Shown: positions 57,060-64,000 of the stretch, piece by piece
Position numbering within the stretch: position 1 is the stretch's first letter
How the letters are laid out: every line of letters starts with the position of its first letter
Program-made: the position numbers and the translations under genes
The notes under the pieces: model-generated
What the model saw: only the letters and a program-made list of their open reading frames with translations
What the model was told of the DNA's origin: nothing
The model's database searches: none
DNA from: Lysobacter sp. K5869
GTDB taxonomy: Bacteria > Pseudomonadota > Gammaproteobacteria > Xanthomonadales > Xanthomonadaceae
Reading direction: 5' to 3'
Length of the DNA stretch: 64,000 nucleotides
NCBI RefSeq assembly: GCF_018847975.1
Contig: NZ_CP072597.1
Location: 1,116,001 to 1,180,000, forward strand

Positions 57060-60000
57060 ATGGACTTTTCCAAATTTTTCATCGACCGGCCGATCTTCGC
57101 CGCGGTGCTGTCGATCGTGATCTTCGCCGCCGGCTTGATCGCGATTCCGATTCTGCCGATCAGCGAATATCCCGAAGTGGTGCCGCCCTCGGTGGTCGTG
57201 CGCACGGTCTATCCGGGCGCCAACCCCAAGGTCATCGCCGAAACCGTCGCCACGCCGCTCGAAGAAGCGATCAACGGCGTCGAAGACATGATGTACATCA
57301 AGTCGGTCGCCGGTTCCGACGGCGTGCTGATCACCACGGTGACCTTCAAGCCGGGCACCGACGCCGACGACGCGGCCGTGCGCGTGCAGAACCGGGTCAG
57401 CCAAGCGCTGGCGCGACTGCCCGAGGACGTGCGCCGCCAGGGCGTGACGACGCAGAAGAAGTCGCCGGTGTTCCTGATGGTGGTGCACCTGACCTCGCCC
57501 AACGGCAAGTACGACACGCTGTACCTGCGCAACTACGCCCGCCTGCACGTCAAGGACAATCTGGCGCGCCTGTCGGGCGTCGGCGACGCGCAGATCTTCG
57601 GCGGCGGCGACTACGCGATGCGCGCCTGGCTCGATCCGGACAAGGTCGCCTCGCGCGGCCTCACCGCCGGCGACGTGGTCCGCGCCATGCGCGAGCAGAA
57701 CGTGCAGGTCTCCGCCGGCCAGCTCGGCGCCGAGCCGATGCCCAACAGCAGCGACTTCCTGACCCTGATCAACGCCCAGGGCCGCCTGCGCGACGAGAAG
57801 GAATTCGGCGAGATCGTGATCAAGCGCGGCAACGACGGCGAAGTGGTGCGTCTGTCCGACGTCGCCCGCCTGGAACTGGGCGCCGGCGACTACAGCCTGC
57901 GTTCGCAGCTCGACGGCAAGAACGCGGTCGGCATCGGCATCTTCCAGGCGCCGGGCGCGAACGCGCTGCAGATCCAGGAGCAGGTCATCGGCACGATGAA
58001 CCAGCTCTCCAAGTCGTTCCCGGACGGCATCAAGTACGAAGCGGTGTACGACACCACGATCTTCGTGCGCGACTCGATCAAGGCGGTGGTCTCGACCCTG
58101 CTCGAAGCCGTGCTGCTGGTGGTGCTGGTGGTGATCCTGTTCCTGCAGACCTGGCGCGCGTCGATCATTCCCTTGATCGCGGTGCCGGTGTCGGTGGTGG
58201 GCACGTTCTCCGCGCTGTACCTGCTGGGCTTCTCGATCAACACCCTGAGCTTGTTCGGTCTGGTGTTGGCGATCGGCATCGTGGTCGACGACGCGATCGT
58301 CGTGGTCGAGAACGTCGAGCGCAACATCGAGGAAGGCCTGAGCCCGCTCGACGCGGCGCATCAGGCGATGAAGGAAGTGTCCGGTCCGATCGTGGCGATC
58401 GCGCTGGTGCTGTGCGCGGTGTTCGTGCCGATGGCGTTCCTGTCGGGCGTGACCGGCCAGTTCTACAAGCAGTTCGCGGTCACCATCGCCATCTCCACGG
58501 TGATCTCGGCGATCAACTCGCTGACCCTGTCGCCGGCTCTGGCCGCGCGCCTGCTCAAGCCGCACCACGCGCCCAAGGACGCGGCGACCCGCCTGATCGA
58601 CCGTCTGTTCGGCTGGCTGTTCCGTCCGTTCAACCGCTTCTTCGCCACCAGTTCCGAGAAGTACCAGGGCGCGGTCTCGCGCACCCTGAGCAAGCGCGGC
58701 GCGGTGTTCGTGGTCTACGCGGTGCTGCTGGTCGCGACCGGCTTCATGTTCAAGATCGTGCCGGCCGGCTTCATCCCGCTGCAGGACAAGCTGTACCTGA
58801 TCGCCGCGGTGAAGCTGCCCGAGGGTTCCTCCATCGCCCGCACCGACGCCCTGCTGAGCAAGGTGACCGACGTGGCGATGAAGACCGAAGGCGTGCAGCA
58901 CTCCATCGCCTTCCCGGGCCTCAACGCGGTGCAGTTCTCCAACACGCCCAACACCGGCGTGGCGTTCCTGCCGCTCAAGCCTTTCAGCGAGCGCAGCCGC
59001 AGCGCGGTGGAGATCACCGCCGAGCTGAACCAGAAGATCGGCGGCTTCCAGGAAGGCTTCACCTTCGCGCTGATGCCGCCGCCGATCCTCGGCCTGGGCA
59101 ACGGCGCGGGCTACCAGATGTTCATCCAGGACCGCAACAACCTCGGCTACGGCGCGCTGCAGAACGCGGTGAGCGCGTTCCAAGGCACGATCATGCAGAC
59201 CCCGGGCATGGGCTACGCCAACAGCACCTATCAGGCCAACGTGCCGCAGCTCGACGCCGAAGTCGACCGCGTCAAGGCCAAGGCGCAAGGCGTGCCGCTG
59301 ACCGAGCTGTTCGACACGCTGCAGACCTACCTGGGTTCGGCTTACGTCAACGACTTCAACCAGTTCGGCCGCACCTGGCAGGTCATCGCCCAGGCCGACG
59401 GCAACTTCCGCGACAGCGTCGAAGACATCGCCAACCTGCGTACCCGCAACGACCGCGGCGAGATGGTGCCGATCGGTTCGATGGTCACGATCAAGCAGAC
59501 CTTCGGTCCCGACCCGGTGCTGCGCTACAACGGCTACCCGGCCGCCGACATCGCCGGCGACGTCGATCCGCGCGTGATGTCCTCGGCGCAAGCCATGGAC
59601 GTGGTCAAGGACGTGGCGTCCAAGGTCCTGCCCAATGGCATGGACATCGAGTGGACCGACCTGAGCTACCAGCAGGCCAGCCAGGGCAACGCGGCGCTGA
59701 TCGTGTTCCCGCTCGCCATCCTGCTCGCGTTCCTGGTGCTGGCCGCGCTGTACGAAAGCTGGACCCTGCCGCTGGCGGTGATCCTGATCGTGCCGATGTG
59801 CATGCTCTCGGCCCTGCTCGGCGTCAAGCTGACCGGCGGCGACAACAACGTGTTCGTGCAGGTCGGTCTGGTGGTGTTGATGGGCCTGGCGTGTAAGAAC
59901 GCGATCCTGATCGTCGAGTTCGCCCGCGAACTGGAACTGCAGGGCAAGGGCATCGTCGAAGCCGCGCTGGAATCCTGCCGCCTGCGTCTGCGTCCGATCG

Positions 60001-60233
60001 TGATGACCTCGATCGCCTTCATCGCCGGCACCGTGCCGCTGGTGCTGTCGCACGGCGCCGGCGCCGAGGTCCGCTCGGTCACCGGCATCACCGTGTTCGC
60101 CGGCATGCTCGGCGTGACCCTGTTCGGTCTGTTCCTGACCCCGGTGTTCTACGTGGCGCTGCGCAAGCTGGTCGGCAACAAGCTGGTCTCGCACGGCGAC
60201 CACCACAATGTTTCGGAGACGGTCCATGCGTAA
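57060..60233 (+). CDS. RND multidrug efflux pump, inner-membrane subunit (HAE1 family, MexF-like)
   Basis: 1057 residues, twelve membrane helices and two large periplasmic loops. Start MDFSKFFIDRPIFAAVLSIV is standard for HAE1 pumps. Proton-relay acidic pair D410-D411 in LAIGIVVDDAIVVVENVERN, and a second relay region LVVLMGLACKNAILIVEFAR in helix 10/11. It exports drugs or solvents using the proton gradient, with the adaptor and outer-membrane channel encoded beside it. An open frame of 38 codons upstream covers the palindrome and is not coding. Its stop overlaps the start of the next gene by 8 nt. Confidence 0.96.
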   Translation: MDFSKFFIDRPIFAAVLSIVIFAAGLIAIPILPISEYPEVVPPSVVVRTVYPGANPKVIAETVATPLEEAINGVEDMMYIKSVAGSDGVLITTVTFKPGTDADDAAVRVQNRVSQALARLPEDVRRQGVTTQKKSPVFLMVVHLTSPNGKYDTLYLRNYARLHVKDNLARLSGVGDAQIFGGGDYAMRAWLDPDKVASRGLTAGDVVRAMREQNVQVSAGQLGAEPMPNSSDFLTLINAQGRLRDEKEFGEIVIKRGNDGEVVRLSDVARLELGAGDYSLRSQLDGKNAVGIGIFQAPGANALQIQEQVIGTMNQLSKSFPDGIKYEAVYDTTIFVRDSIKAVVSTLLEAVLLVVLVVILFLQTWRASIIPLIAVPVSVVGTFSALYLLGFSINTLSLFGLVLAIGIVVDDAIVVVENVERNIEEGLSPLDAAHQAMKEVSGPIVAIALVLCAVFVPMAFLSGVTGQFYKQFAVTIAISTVISAINSLTLSPALAARLLKPHHAPKDAATRLIDRLFGWLFRPFNRFFATSSEKYQGAVSRTLSKRGAVFVVYAVLLVATGFMFKIVPAGFIPLQDKLYLIAAVKLPEGSSIARTDALLSKVTDVAMKTEGVQHSIAFPGLNAVQFSNTPNTGVAFLPLKPFSERSRSAVEITAELNQKIGGFQEGFTFALMPPPILGLGNGAGYQMFIQDRNNLGYGALQNAVSAFQGTIMQTPGMGYANSTYQANVPQLDAEVDRVKAKAQGVPLTELFDTLQTYLGSAYVNDFNQFGRTWQVIAQADGNFRDSVEDIANLRTRNDRGEMVPIGSMVTIKQTFGPDPVLRYNGYPAADIAGDVDPRVMSSAQAMDVVKDVASKVLPNGMDIEWTDLSYQQASQGNAALIVFPLAILLAFLVLAALYESWTLPLAVILIVPMCMLSALLGVKLTGGDNNVFVQVGLVVLMGLACKNAILIVEFARELELQGKGIVEAALESCRLRLRPIVMTSIAFIAGTVPLVLSHGAGAEVRSVTGITVFAGMLGVTLFGLFLTPVFYVALRKLVGNKLVSHGDHHNVSETVHA

Positions 60234-61677
60234 TCTCAAACTGCCCGCGGTCGCGCTGCTGACCCTGGCGCTCGCGGCCTGCGCGGTCGGTCCGGACTAT
60301 GTCCGGCCGACCCTGGCCACGCCGGACAAGTTCGCCCGCGCCGACGCCGAGGCCGCCACCGACGGCACCGCGGCGCCGGATCCGGCCGCCGAGTTCTGGC
60401 GCGAGTTCAACGACCCGGTGCTCACGCGCCTGGTCGAGGAATCGCTCGGCGCCAACCACGACCTGCGCATCGCCCTGGCCAACTACGACCGCGCCAACGC
60501 GCTGTTGCGCGGCGCCAAGTTCGACCGCTTCCCCACCATCACCGCCAGCGCCACCGGCAGCGACACGCGTTCGAGCTCGGACCAGATGCCCGGCGCGAGC
60601 AACGACGCCCGCGACAACAAGAGCTACAGCGCGCAGGCCAACGTGAGCTGGGAACTCGACCTGTTCGGCCGCGTGCGCCGCAACGTCGAATCCCAGCGTG
60701 CCGACACCTGGGCCAGCGCGGCCGACCTGCAGGCCATGCAGGTGTCCATCGTCGGCGAAGTCGCGCGCAGCTACGTCGAGTTGCGCGGCCTGCAGGAACG
60801 CCTGCGGGTCGCGCGCGAGAACGCCGAGAACCAGAAGGAAACCCTGCGTCTGGTGCAGGCGCGCTTCGACGCCGGCCGCGGCACCGAGTTCGACACCTCG
60901 CGCGCCCGCGCCCAGCTCGAAGCGACCTTGGCGCGGGTGCCGAACCTGGAAGCCCAGGTCGCGGTGACCGAGCATCGCCTCGCCGTGCTGACCGGGCAGA
61001 CGCCCGATTCGCTGGTGGCCGAGCTCGATCAGGCCACGCCGCTGCCGGCCTTGCCGGCGCGGCTGGACGCCGGCACGCCCGGCGAGCTGCTGCGCCGCCG
61101 TCCCGACGTCGCCGCCGCCGAGCACCGCCTGCACGCGGCCACCGCGCGCATCGGCGTGGCCACCGCCGATCTGTTCCCGCGCTTCACCTTGTCGGGTTTG
61201 ATCGGTTCGCAGGCCATCGACACCAGCGCCTTGTTCGAGCGCGCCAGCGAAACCCGTCTGGTTGCGCTGGGCATCGACTGGTCGTTCCTCGACATCGGCC
61301 GGGTGCGTTCGCGGATCAAGGCCGCCGACGCCACCGCCGAGGGCGAACTGGCGCGTTACCAGCAAAGCGTGCTGCTGGCGCTGGAAGACACCGAGAACGC
61401 GTTGGTGCGCTACGCCCGCGCCCGGGTCGAGGATCAACACCTCGAACGCGCCGCGCAGGACAGCCTGAAGGCGGCCAAGCTCGCGCGCGTGCGCTACGAG
61501 GCCGGCGCCGCCGACCTGTTCGAGGTGCTCGACGCCGAACGCACCCAGCTGCAGGCGCAGGACGCCTTCGCCGACGGCCGCACGCGTTCGGTCACCGGCG
61601 CCATCGCGCTGTACAAGGCGATGGCGGGTGGTTGGTCTTCGCGCGAGCCGGTGCGCGAGGGCGTGGCGCGGCGGTGA
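60226..61677 (+). CDS. RND outer-membrane factor lipoprotein (OprM/OprN-like TolC family)
   Basis: 483 residues. Lipoprotein signal VALLTLALAAC (C19) and the motif GPDYVRPTLATPDKF that opens NodT-family channels. Two duplicated OEP domains (about 60-260 and 270-465): VSWELDLFGRVRRNVESQRA, ARFDAGRGTEFDTSRARAQL, ELLRRRPDVAAAEHRLHAAT and RYEAGAADLFEVLDAERTQL. It forms the trimeric exit duct of the pump. ATG 60226 overlaps the pump's TAA; an earlier ATG at 60208 is less likely. End of the operon. Confidence 0.95.
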   Translation: MRNLKLPAVALLTLALAACAVGPDYVRPTLATPDKFARADAEAATDGTAAPDPAAEFWREFNDPVLTRLVEESLGANHDLRIALANYDRANALLRGAKFDRFPTITASATGSDTRSSSDQMPGASNDARDNKSYSAQANVSWELDLFGRVRRNVESQRADTWASAADLQAMQVSIVGEVARSYVELRGLQERLRVARENAENQKETLRLVQARFDAGRGTEFDTSRARAQLEATLARVPNLEAQVAVTEHRLAVLTGQTPDSLVAELDQATPLPALPARLDAGTPGELLRRRPDVAAAEHRLHAATARIGVATADLFPRFTLSGLIGSQAIDTSALFERASETRLVALGIDWSFLDIGRVRSRIKAADATAEGELARYQQSVLLALEDTENALVRYARARVEDQHLERAAQDSLKAAKLARVRYEAGAADLFEVLDAERTQLQAQDAFADGRTRSVTGAIALYKAMAGGWSSREPVREGVARR

Positions 61678-61860
61678 TCGAGCGGGAATGGTGAAGCGGG
61701 AATAGGGAATAGGAGCGAGGAATGGCGGGTCGCGTTAGCGATCCGTCGGACCTCGCGATGTCGAGCAACGCGTTGCGGACAAATCGCGCCGTAAGCGACA
61801 CCCACCTCCGACACTCACCCTTCCCTGTTCCCCAATCCCCGTTCCCTGGCTTTTTCCGAC
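61678..61860. repeat. GGGAAT-type inverted repeat downstream of the efflux operon
   Basis: The left side has AAGCGGGAATAGGGAATAGG and the right CCTTCCCTGTTCCCCAATCC followed by CCGTTCCCTGG, an imperfect inverted repeat of about 40-bp arms around 61684-61725 and 61812-61850. This G-GGAAT / ATTCCC repeat is common between Xanthomonadaceae genes. No T run follows, so termination is uncertain. Confidence 0.6.
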
Positions 61861-62299
61861 CGACGACTCCGGCCCGCGGCGCGGCCCCTCCCCTCTCTCA
61901 ACCGCCGCGGGTCGCTCGTCGGTCCTTTTGAACGCTTACGGCGCGGCGTCCTCGCCGCGCCGTCCACGAATCGATTCGCCCGGGACGCGTCGCGCGCTCC
62001 TCGCGGTGGGGCGCGCGCGGCGCGCCCGGGCGGTCGGTTCCTGCATGCCGCGGCCGCGCAGGCCGCGGCGCCGCTTTCCTCGGTCCGACGGGCCGGTCGC
62101 GGCGGCTTGCGCGGCACGGCATTGGGTTCCGGCCGCCGCGCAGTGCGCGGGCGCGACCTGGTAGCGCGCCCGCGCCGCCGCTGCCGCGGCCGTCTCGTCG
62201 GCTTTTTCGCGAACGCATCCGAGGTTCCCGCTTGCGTTCGCGCAAGCGCGGCGGACCCGCCGCCTCAGTCGACCCGCGCCGGCCACGCCGTCCGCCGGC
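61861..62299. other. GC-rich region without a convincing gene
   Basis: Frames on both strands are Arg/Ala/Gly-rich. The longest readable one (minus, 61936-62286, 116 codons) includes ARARYQVAPAHCAAAGTQCR and then GPSDRGKRRRGLRGRG; it lacks a ribosome-binding site and any family resemblance, and could be either a small Xanthomonadaceae-specific protein or chance. GGCGCGGCGTCCTCGCCGCGCC at 61941-61962 is a GC-rich hairpin. Confidence 0.35.
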
Positions 62300-62725
62300 T
62301 CAGCCGCCGACCTGCGCGACCCAATGATCGAGGTTGTAGTAATTGGTCACGCGCACGATGCGGCCGTCGCGGATCTCGAAGAACGCACCGCCCGGCAGCG
62401 CGTACTTTTGCCCGCGCGCTTCCGGCAAGCCCGGATCGGTGGCGAGATATTCGCCGTGGACCACGTACTCGGCCGCGGCGCGGGTGCCGTCCGCGGAGGC
62501 CATCACCACGATGTCGCGCAGCTGTTCGCGGTAATGCCGCGACATGCGTCGCAGGAACGCCGCGAACGCGTCGCGGCCGCTTTCGCGCGCGCCCTGGTTG
62601 AGGTCGTGGACGACGTCGTCGGCGAGCGTGTCGAGCATGCCGTCCCAGTCGCCGCGGTTGAAGGCGGCGTAGTAGGAGAGCACCCGTTCGGTGGCGAGGT
62701 CGTGGCGGCGCGGGCCTTCGGTCAT
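62300..62725 (-). CDS. SnoaL/ketosteroid isomerase-like protein
   Basis: 141 residues, without signal peptide. NTF2-fold cone: ERVLSYYAAFNRGDWDGMLD, LADDVVHDLNQGARESGRDA, AAEYVVHGEYLATDPGLPEA and the terminal FFEIRDGRIVRVTNYYNLDHWVAQVG, typical of the ketosteroid isomerase-related (TIGR02096-like) group. The substrate is unknown; members act in polyketide or steroid chemistry or as ligand binders. ATG 62725; transcribed leftwards after the MHYT gene but separated from it by a terminator. Confidence 0.85.
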   Translation of the reverse strand: MTEGPRRHDLATERVLSYYAAFNRGDWDGMLDTLADDVVHDLNQGARESGRDAFAAFLRRMSRHYREQLRDIVVMASADGTRAAAEYVVHGEYLATDPGLPEARGQKYALPGGAFFEIRDGRIVRVTNYYNLDHWVAQVGG

Positions 62726-62806
62726 CGTCTGCGGTCCTGCGGAAGTCGGGGCGGGGCAGGCGCATGATCGCGCATTCGCGCCGGGGCGACGAGTCGCGCC
62801 AACGAA

Positions 62807-62833
62807 CGAAAGCCCGCGCGAGGCGGGCTTTCG
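62807..62833. terminator. Bidirectional hairpin terminator
   Basis: CGAAAGCCCGC (62807-62817) and GCGGGCTTTCG (62823-62833) form a perfect 11-bp stem with a 5-nt loop. It lies 46 bp beyond the MHYT gene's stop codon. The AAAG/CTTT ends of the stem give a short U-rich tail on either strand. Confidence 0.75.
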
Positions 62834-62878
62834 TCGGCGATGCGGCGAGCGGCCGCCGCGCTCAGGACCGCACGCGGT

Positions 62879-63622
62879 TCAGATCCGCACCATCGCGCGC
62901 TGCCGCTGACGCAGCAGGCTGATGGTCAGCACCGCCGCGAGCAGCGCGGTGGTGACCACGAAGATGCCCACGCCCAGATAGCCGCCGCTGACGCCGCCGG
63001 CCGCCGCCGCGGTCTTGTCGGGGATGAAGCTGGCCGCGAGCATGCCGGTGTAGTGCATGCCGCACACCGCCACGCCCATCACCAGCGCGCTGCCGAGCAT
63101 CTGGCCCCAGCCGCGCAGGTTGAACGCCAGCCACAGGGCGACGATCGAGGCGACCACGGCGATCGCCGCCGAGGCCACCACCAGGCTCTGGTTGTAGACG
63201 GTGTCGGCCGGCATCAGCATCGCGCCCATGCCGGCGTAGTGCATGCCGGTCACGCCCAGGCCCATCAGCACGCCGCCGACGATCAGCTTGCCCCAGTTGA
63301 AGACGCCGGTGCCGGCGATGGCCAGGCCGGCCATGCACGACACCACCGCGACCACGGCCGAGCCCAGGGTGACGGGCAGGTCGTAGGTCACCTCCACGTT
63401 CATGCGGCAGGCGAGCATGGCGATGAAGTGCATCGCCCAGATCGCGCCGCCGCCCATGGCGATGCCCGCGGCGGTGATGGCGCGCCAACGCGCGCCGCCG
63501 GTGGCGCCGGGAATGCCGATCGCCAACTGCAGGGCGGTGAACGATCCGAGCACCGACACCACATAGGAAAGGATGACGAGCAACGGGTCGTGGACGCATT
63601 GAATCGCTTGATCGAGCGGCAT
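62879..63622 (-). CDS. MHYT-domain integral membrane protein
   Basis: 247 residues, seven membrane helices. Three MHYT-type motifs are visible: WAMHFIAMLACRM, VTGMHYAGMGAM and VCGMHYTGMLAAS; each is proposed to help bind copper and sense a diatomic gas. SYVVSVLGSFTALQLAIGIP at the N-terminus fits the family. There is no EAL/GGDEF or kinase output domain, so this is a stand-alone sensor or transport module. The upstream sequence AGGGGGTTCGCC-ATG gives a clear ribosome-binding site at 63622; a further 97 codons of open frame are not coding. Confidence 0.92.
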   Translation of the reverse strand: MPLDQAIQCVHDPLLVILSYVVSVLGSFTALQLAIGIPGATGGARWRAITAAGIAMGGGAIWAMHFIAMLACRMNVEVTYDLPVTLGSAVVAVVSCMAGLAIAGTGVFNWGKLIVGGVLMGLGVTGMHYAGMGAMLMPADTVYNQSLVVASAAIAVVASIVALWLAFNLRGWGQMLGSALVMGVAVCGMHYTGMLAASFIPDKTAAAAGGVSGGYLGVGIFVVTTALLAAVLTISLLRQRQRAMVRI

Positions 63623-63776
63623 GGCGAACCCCCTGGTGGATGGGTTGTAGTGGGATAGGAACGGCAATCGGCTGCTCAGGCGCCGTCCCGCGCCAAAGCG
63701 GCATCCCACGCCGGCGCGTGCGTCGGCGCGTGGCGCCGCGGCGATCCCGGCCGCGGCGGTCGACCGGTCTGTCCGG

Positions 63777-64000
63777 TCAGGCTTCGAACTCGAACCGGCA
63801 GGTCTCCGCGCCGGTGTTGCGGCACTGGCTTTCGACCACCCGCACGTTGCCGCCGTGCTGGCCTTCGAGCAGGCCGCCGAGCATGCCGCGCAGGAAATGG
63901 CAGCACTCGCCATGTTCGCCGCGATGGCAGAAGGGGCTGTTGCGCACGCGCAGGACGTCGTCCTGCAGTTCCGCCTGGACCAGCTGGCGCATCGCCGGCA
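63777..64000 (-). CDS. V4R-domain protein, C-terminus only
   Basis: At least 74 residues; the frame continues past the right edge. The visible part has RQLVQAELQDDVLRVRNSPF, GEHGECCHFLRGMLGGLLEG and NVRVVESQCRNTGAETCRFE, the cysteine-rich end of the V4R (4-vinyl reductase/XylR_N-like) small-molecule or metal-binding domain. Whether other domains (for example DNA-binding or sensor) precede it cannot be seen. The MHYT gene follows 154 bp downstream on the same strand. Confidence 0.75.
   Translation of the reverse strand, partial: PAMRQLVQAELQDDVLRVRNSPFCHRGEHGECCHFLRGMLGGLLEGQHGGNVRVVESQCRNTGAETCRFEFEA

Noticed and set aside
56988..60239. 1083-codon minus-strand frame opposite the RND pump gene
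   Set aside because: His/Asp/Gln-rich antisense shadow of the pump gene.
61936..62286. 116-codon minus-strand frame with PAHCAAAGTQCRAAQAAA
   Set aside because: Composition is low-complexity and Arg-rich, with no signal peptide or ribosome-binding site. Kept only as a note because it might be a lineage-specific small protein.

Overview
The window is a very GC-rich (roughly 70% by eye) chromosomal segment from a gammaproteobacterium of the Xanthomonadaceae, most probably Lysobacter or a close relative. The reasons are the gene families present, the many intergenic palindromes built from GTAGGAGCGGCG(C/T)GAGCCGC and GTCGCAGCTTGCGCAGCTCC arms, TCATTCCGGCGAAAGCCGGAA-type repeats, and an Rhs protein with Fn3-like repeats of a kind I associate with this family. 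The assignment is inference, not a database match. No rRNA, tRNA, CRISPR array, insertion sequence or phage gene was seen.

Layout. 1-5.5 kb: start of an ECF sigma factor, a NarL/DesK-type two-component pair, a secreted alpha/beta hydrolase and an FAD/NAD(P)-binding protein. 5.6-10.3 kb: a five-gene minus-strand operon for a non-classical chaperone-dependent surface fibre (two related pilin-like subunits, a minor subunit, a PapD-like chaperone, an outer-membrane barrel protein) behind a sigma-54-like site. 10.7-20.7 kb: mixed housekeeping genes (DUF6622, DUF4291, phenylalanine hydroxylase with a divergent Lrp/AsnC regulator, Coa1-like protein, Asp/Glu racemase, M28 lipoprotein peptidase, small secreted proteins), then a ~0.7 kb long inverted repeat. 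20.8-29 kb: rhomboid protease, RlmI-type rRNA methyltransferase, a hydrolase-TPR fusion, EamA transporter with divergent LysR regulator, RmuC. 29.1-33.8 kb: a complete Mla phospholipid-transport locus (mlaF-E-D-C-B-A order of transcription) in which MlaA lacks a lipobox. 34.2-43.0 kb: recC-recB-recD with overlapping start/stop codons.

43.0-52.4 kb is the most unusual part. All genes point left. A 1789-residue exported Rhs/YD-repeat protein ends in five Fn3-like repeats instead of an Rhs core. The missing core lies in the next gene, which has its own signal peptide and ends in a HExxH...ExxxD putative metallopeptidase domain. That gene overlaps (ATGA) a small exported protein that could be its immunity partner. 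Three further genes encode four copies of an OmpA-C-like domain with an unusual C-x4-C insertion. Base composition falls visibly around the toxin-like gene and its neighbours, suggesting acquired DNA.

52.6-61.7 kb: a LysR regulator and a DUF2798-SDR-RND adaptor-RND pump-outer membrane factor operon resembling MexEF-OprN. 61.7-64 kb: repeats and a GC-rich stretch without a convincing gene, a SnoaL-like protein, a MHYT-domain membrane sensor and the C-terminus of a V4R-domain protein.
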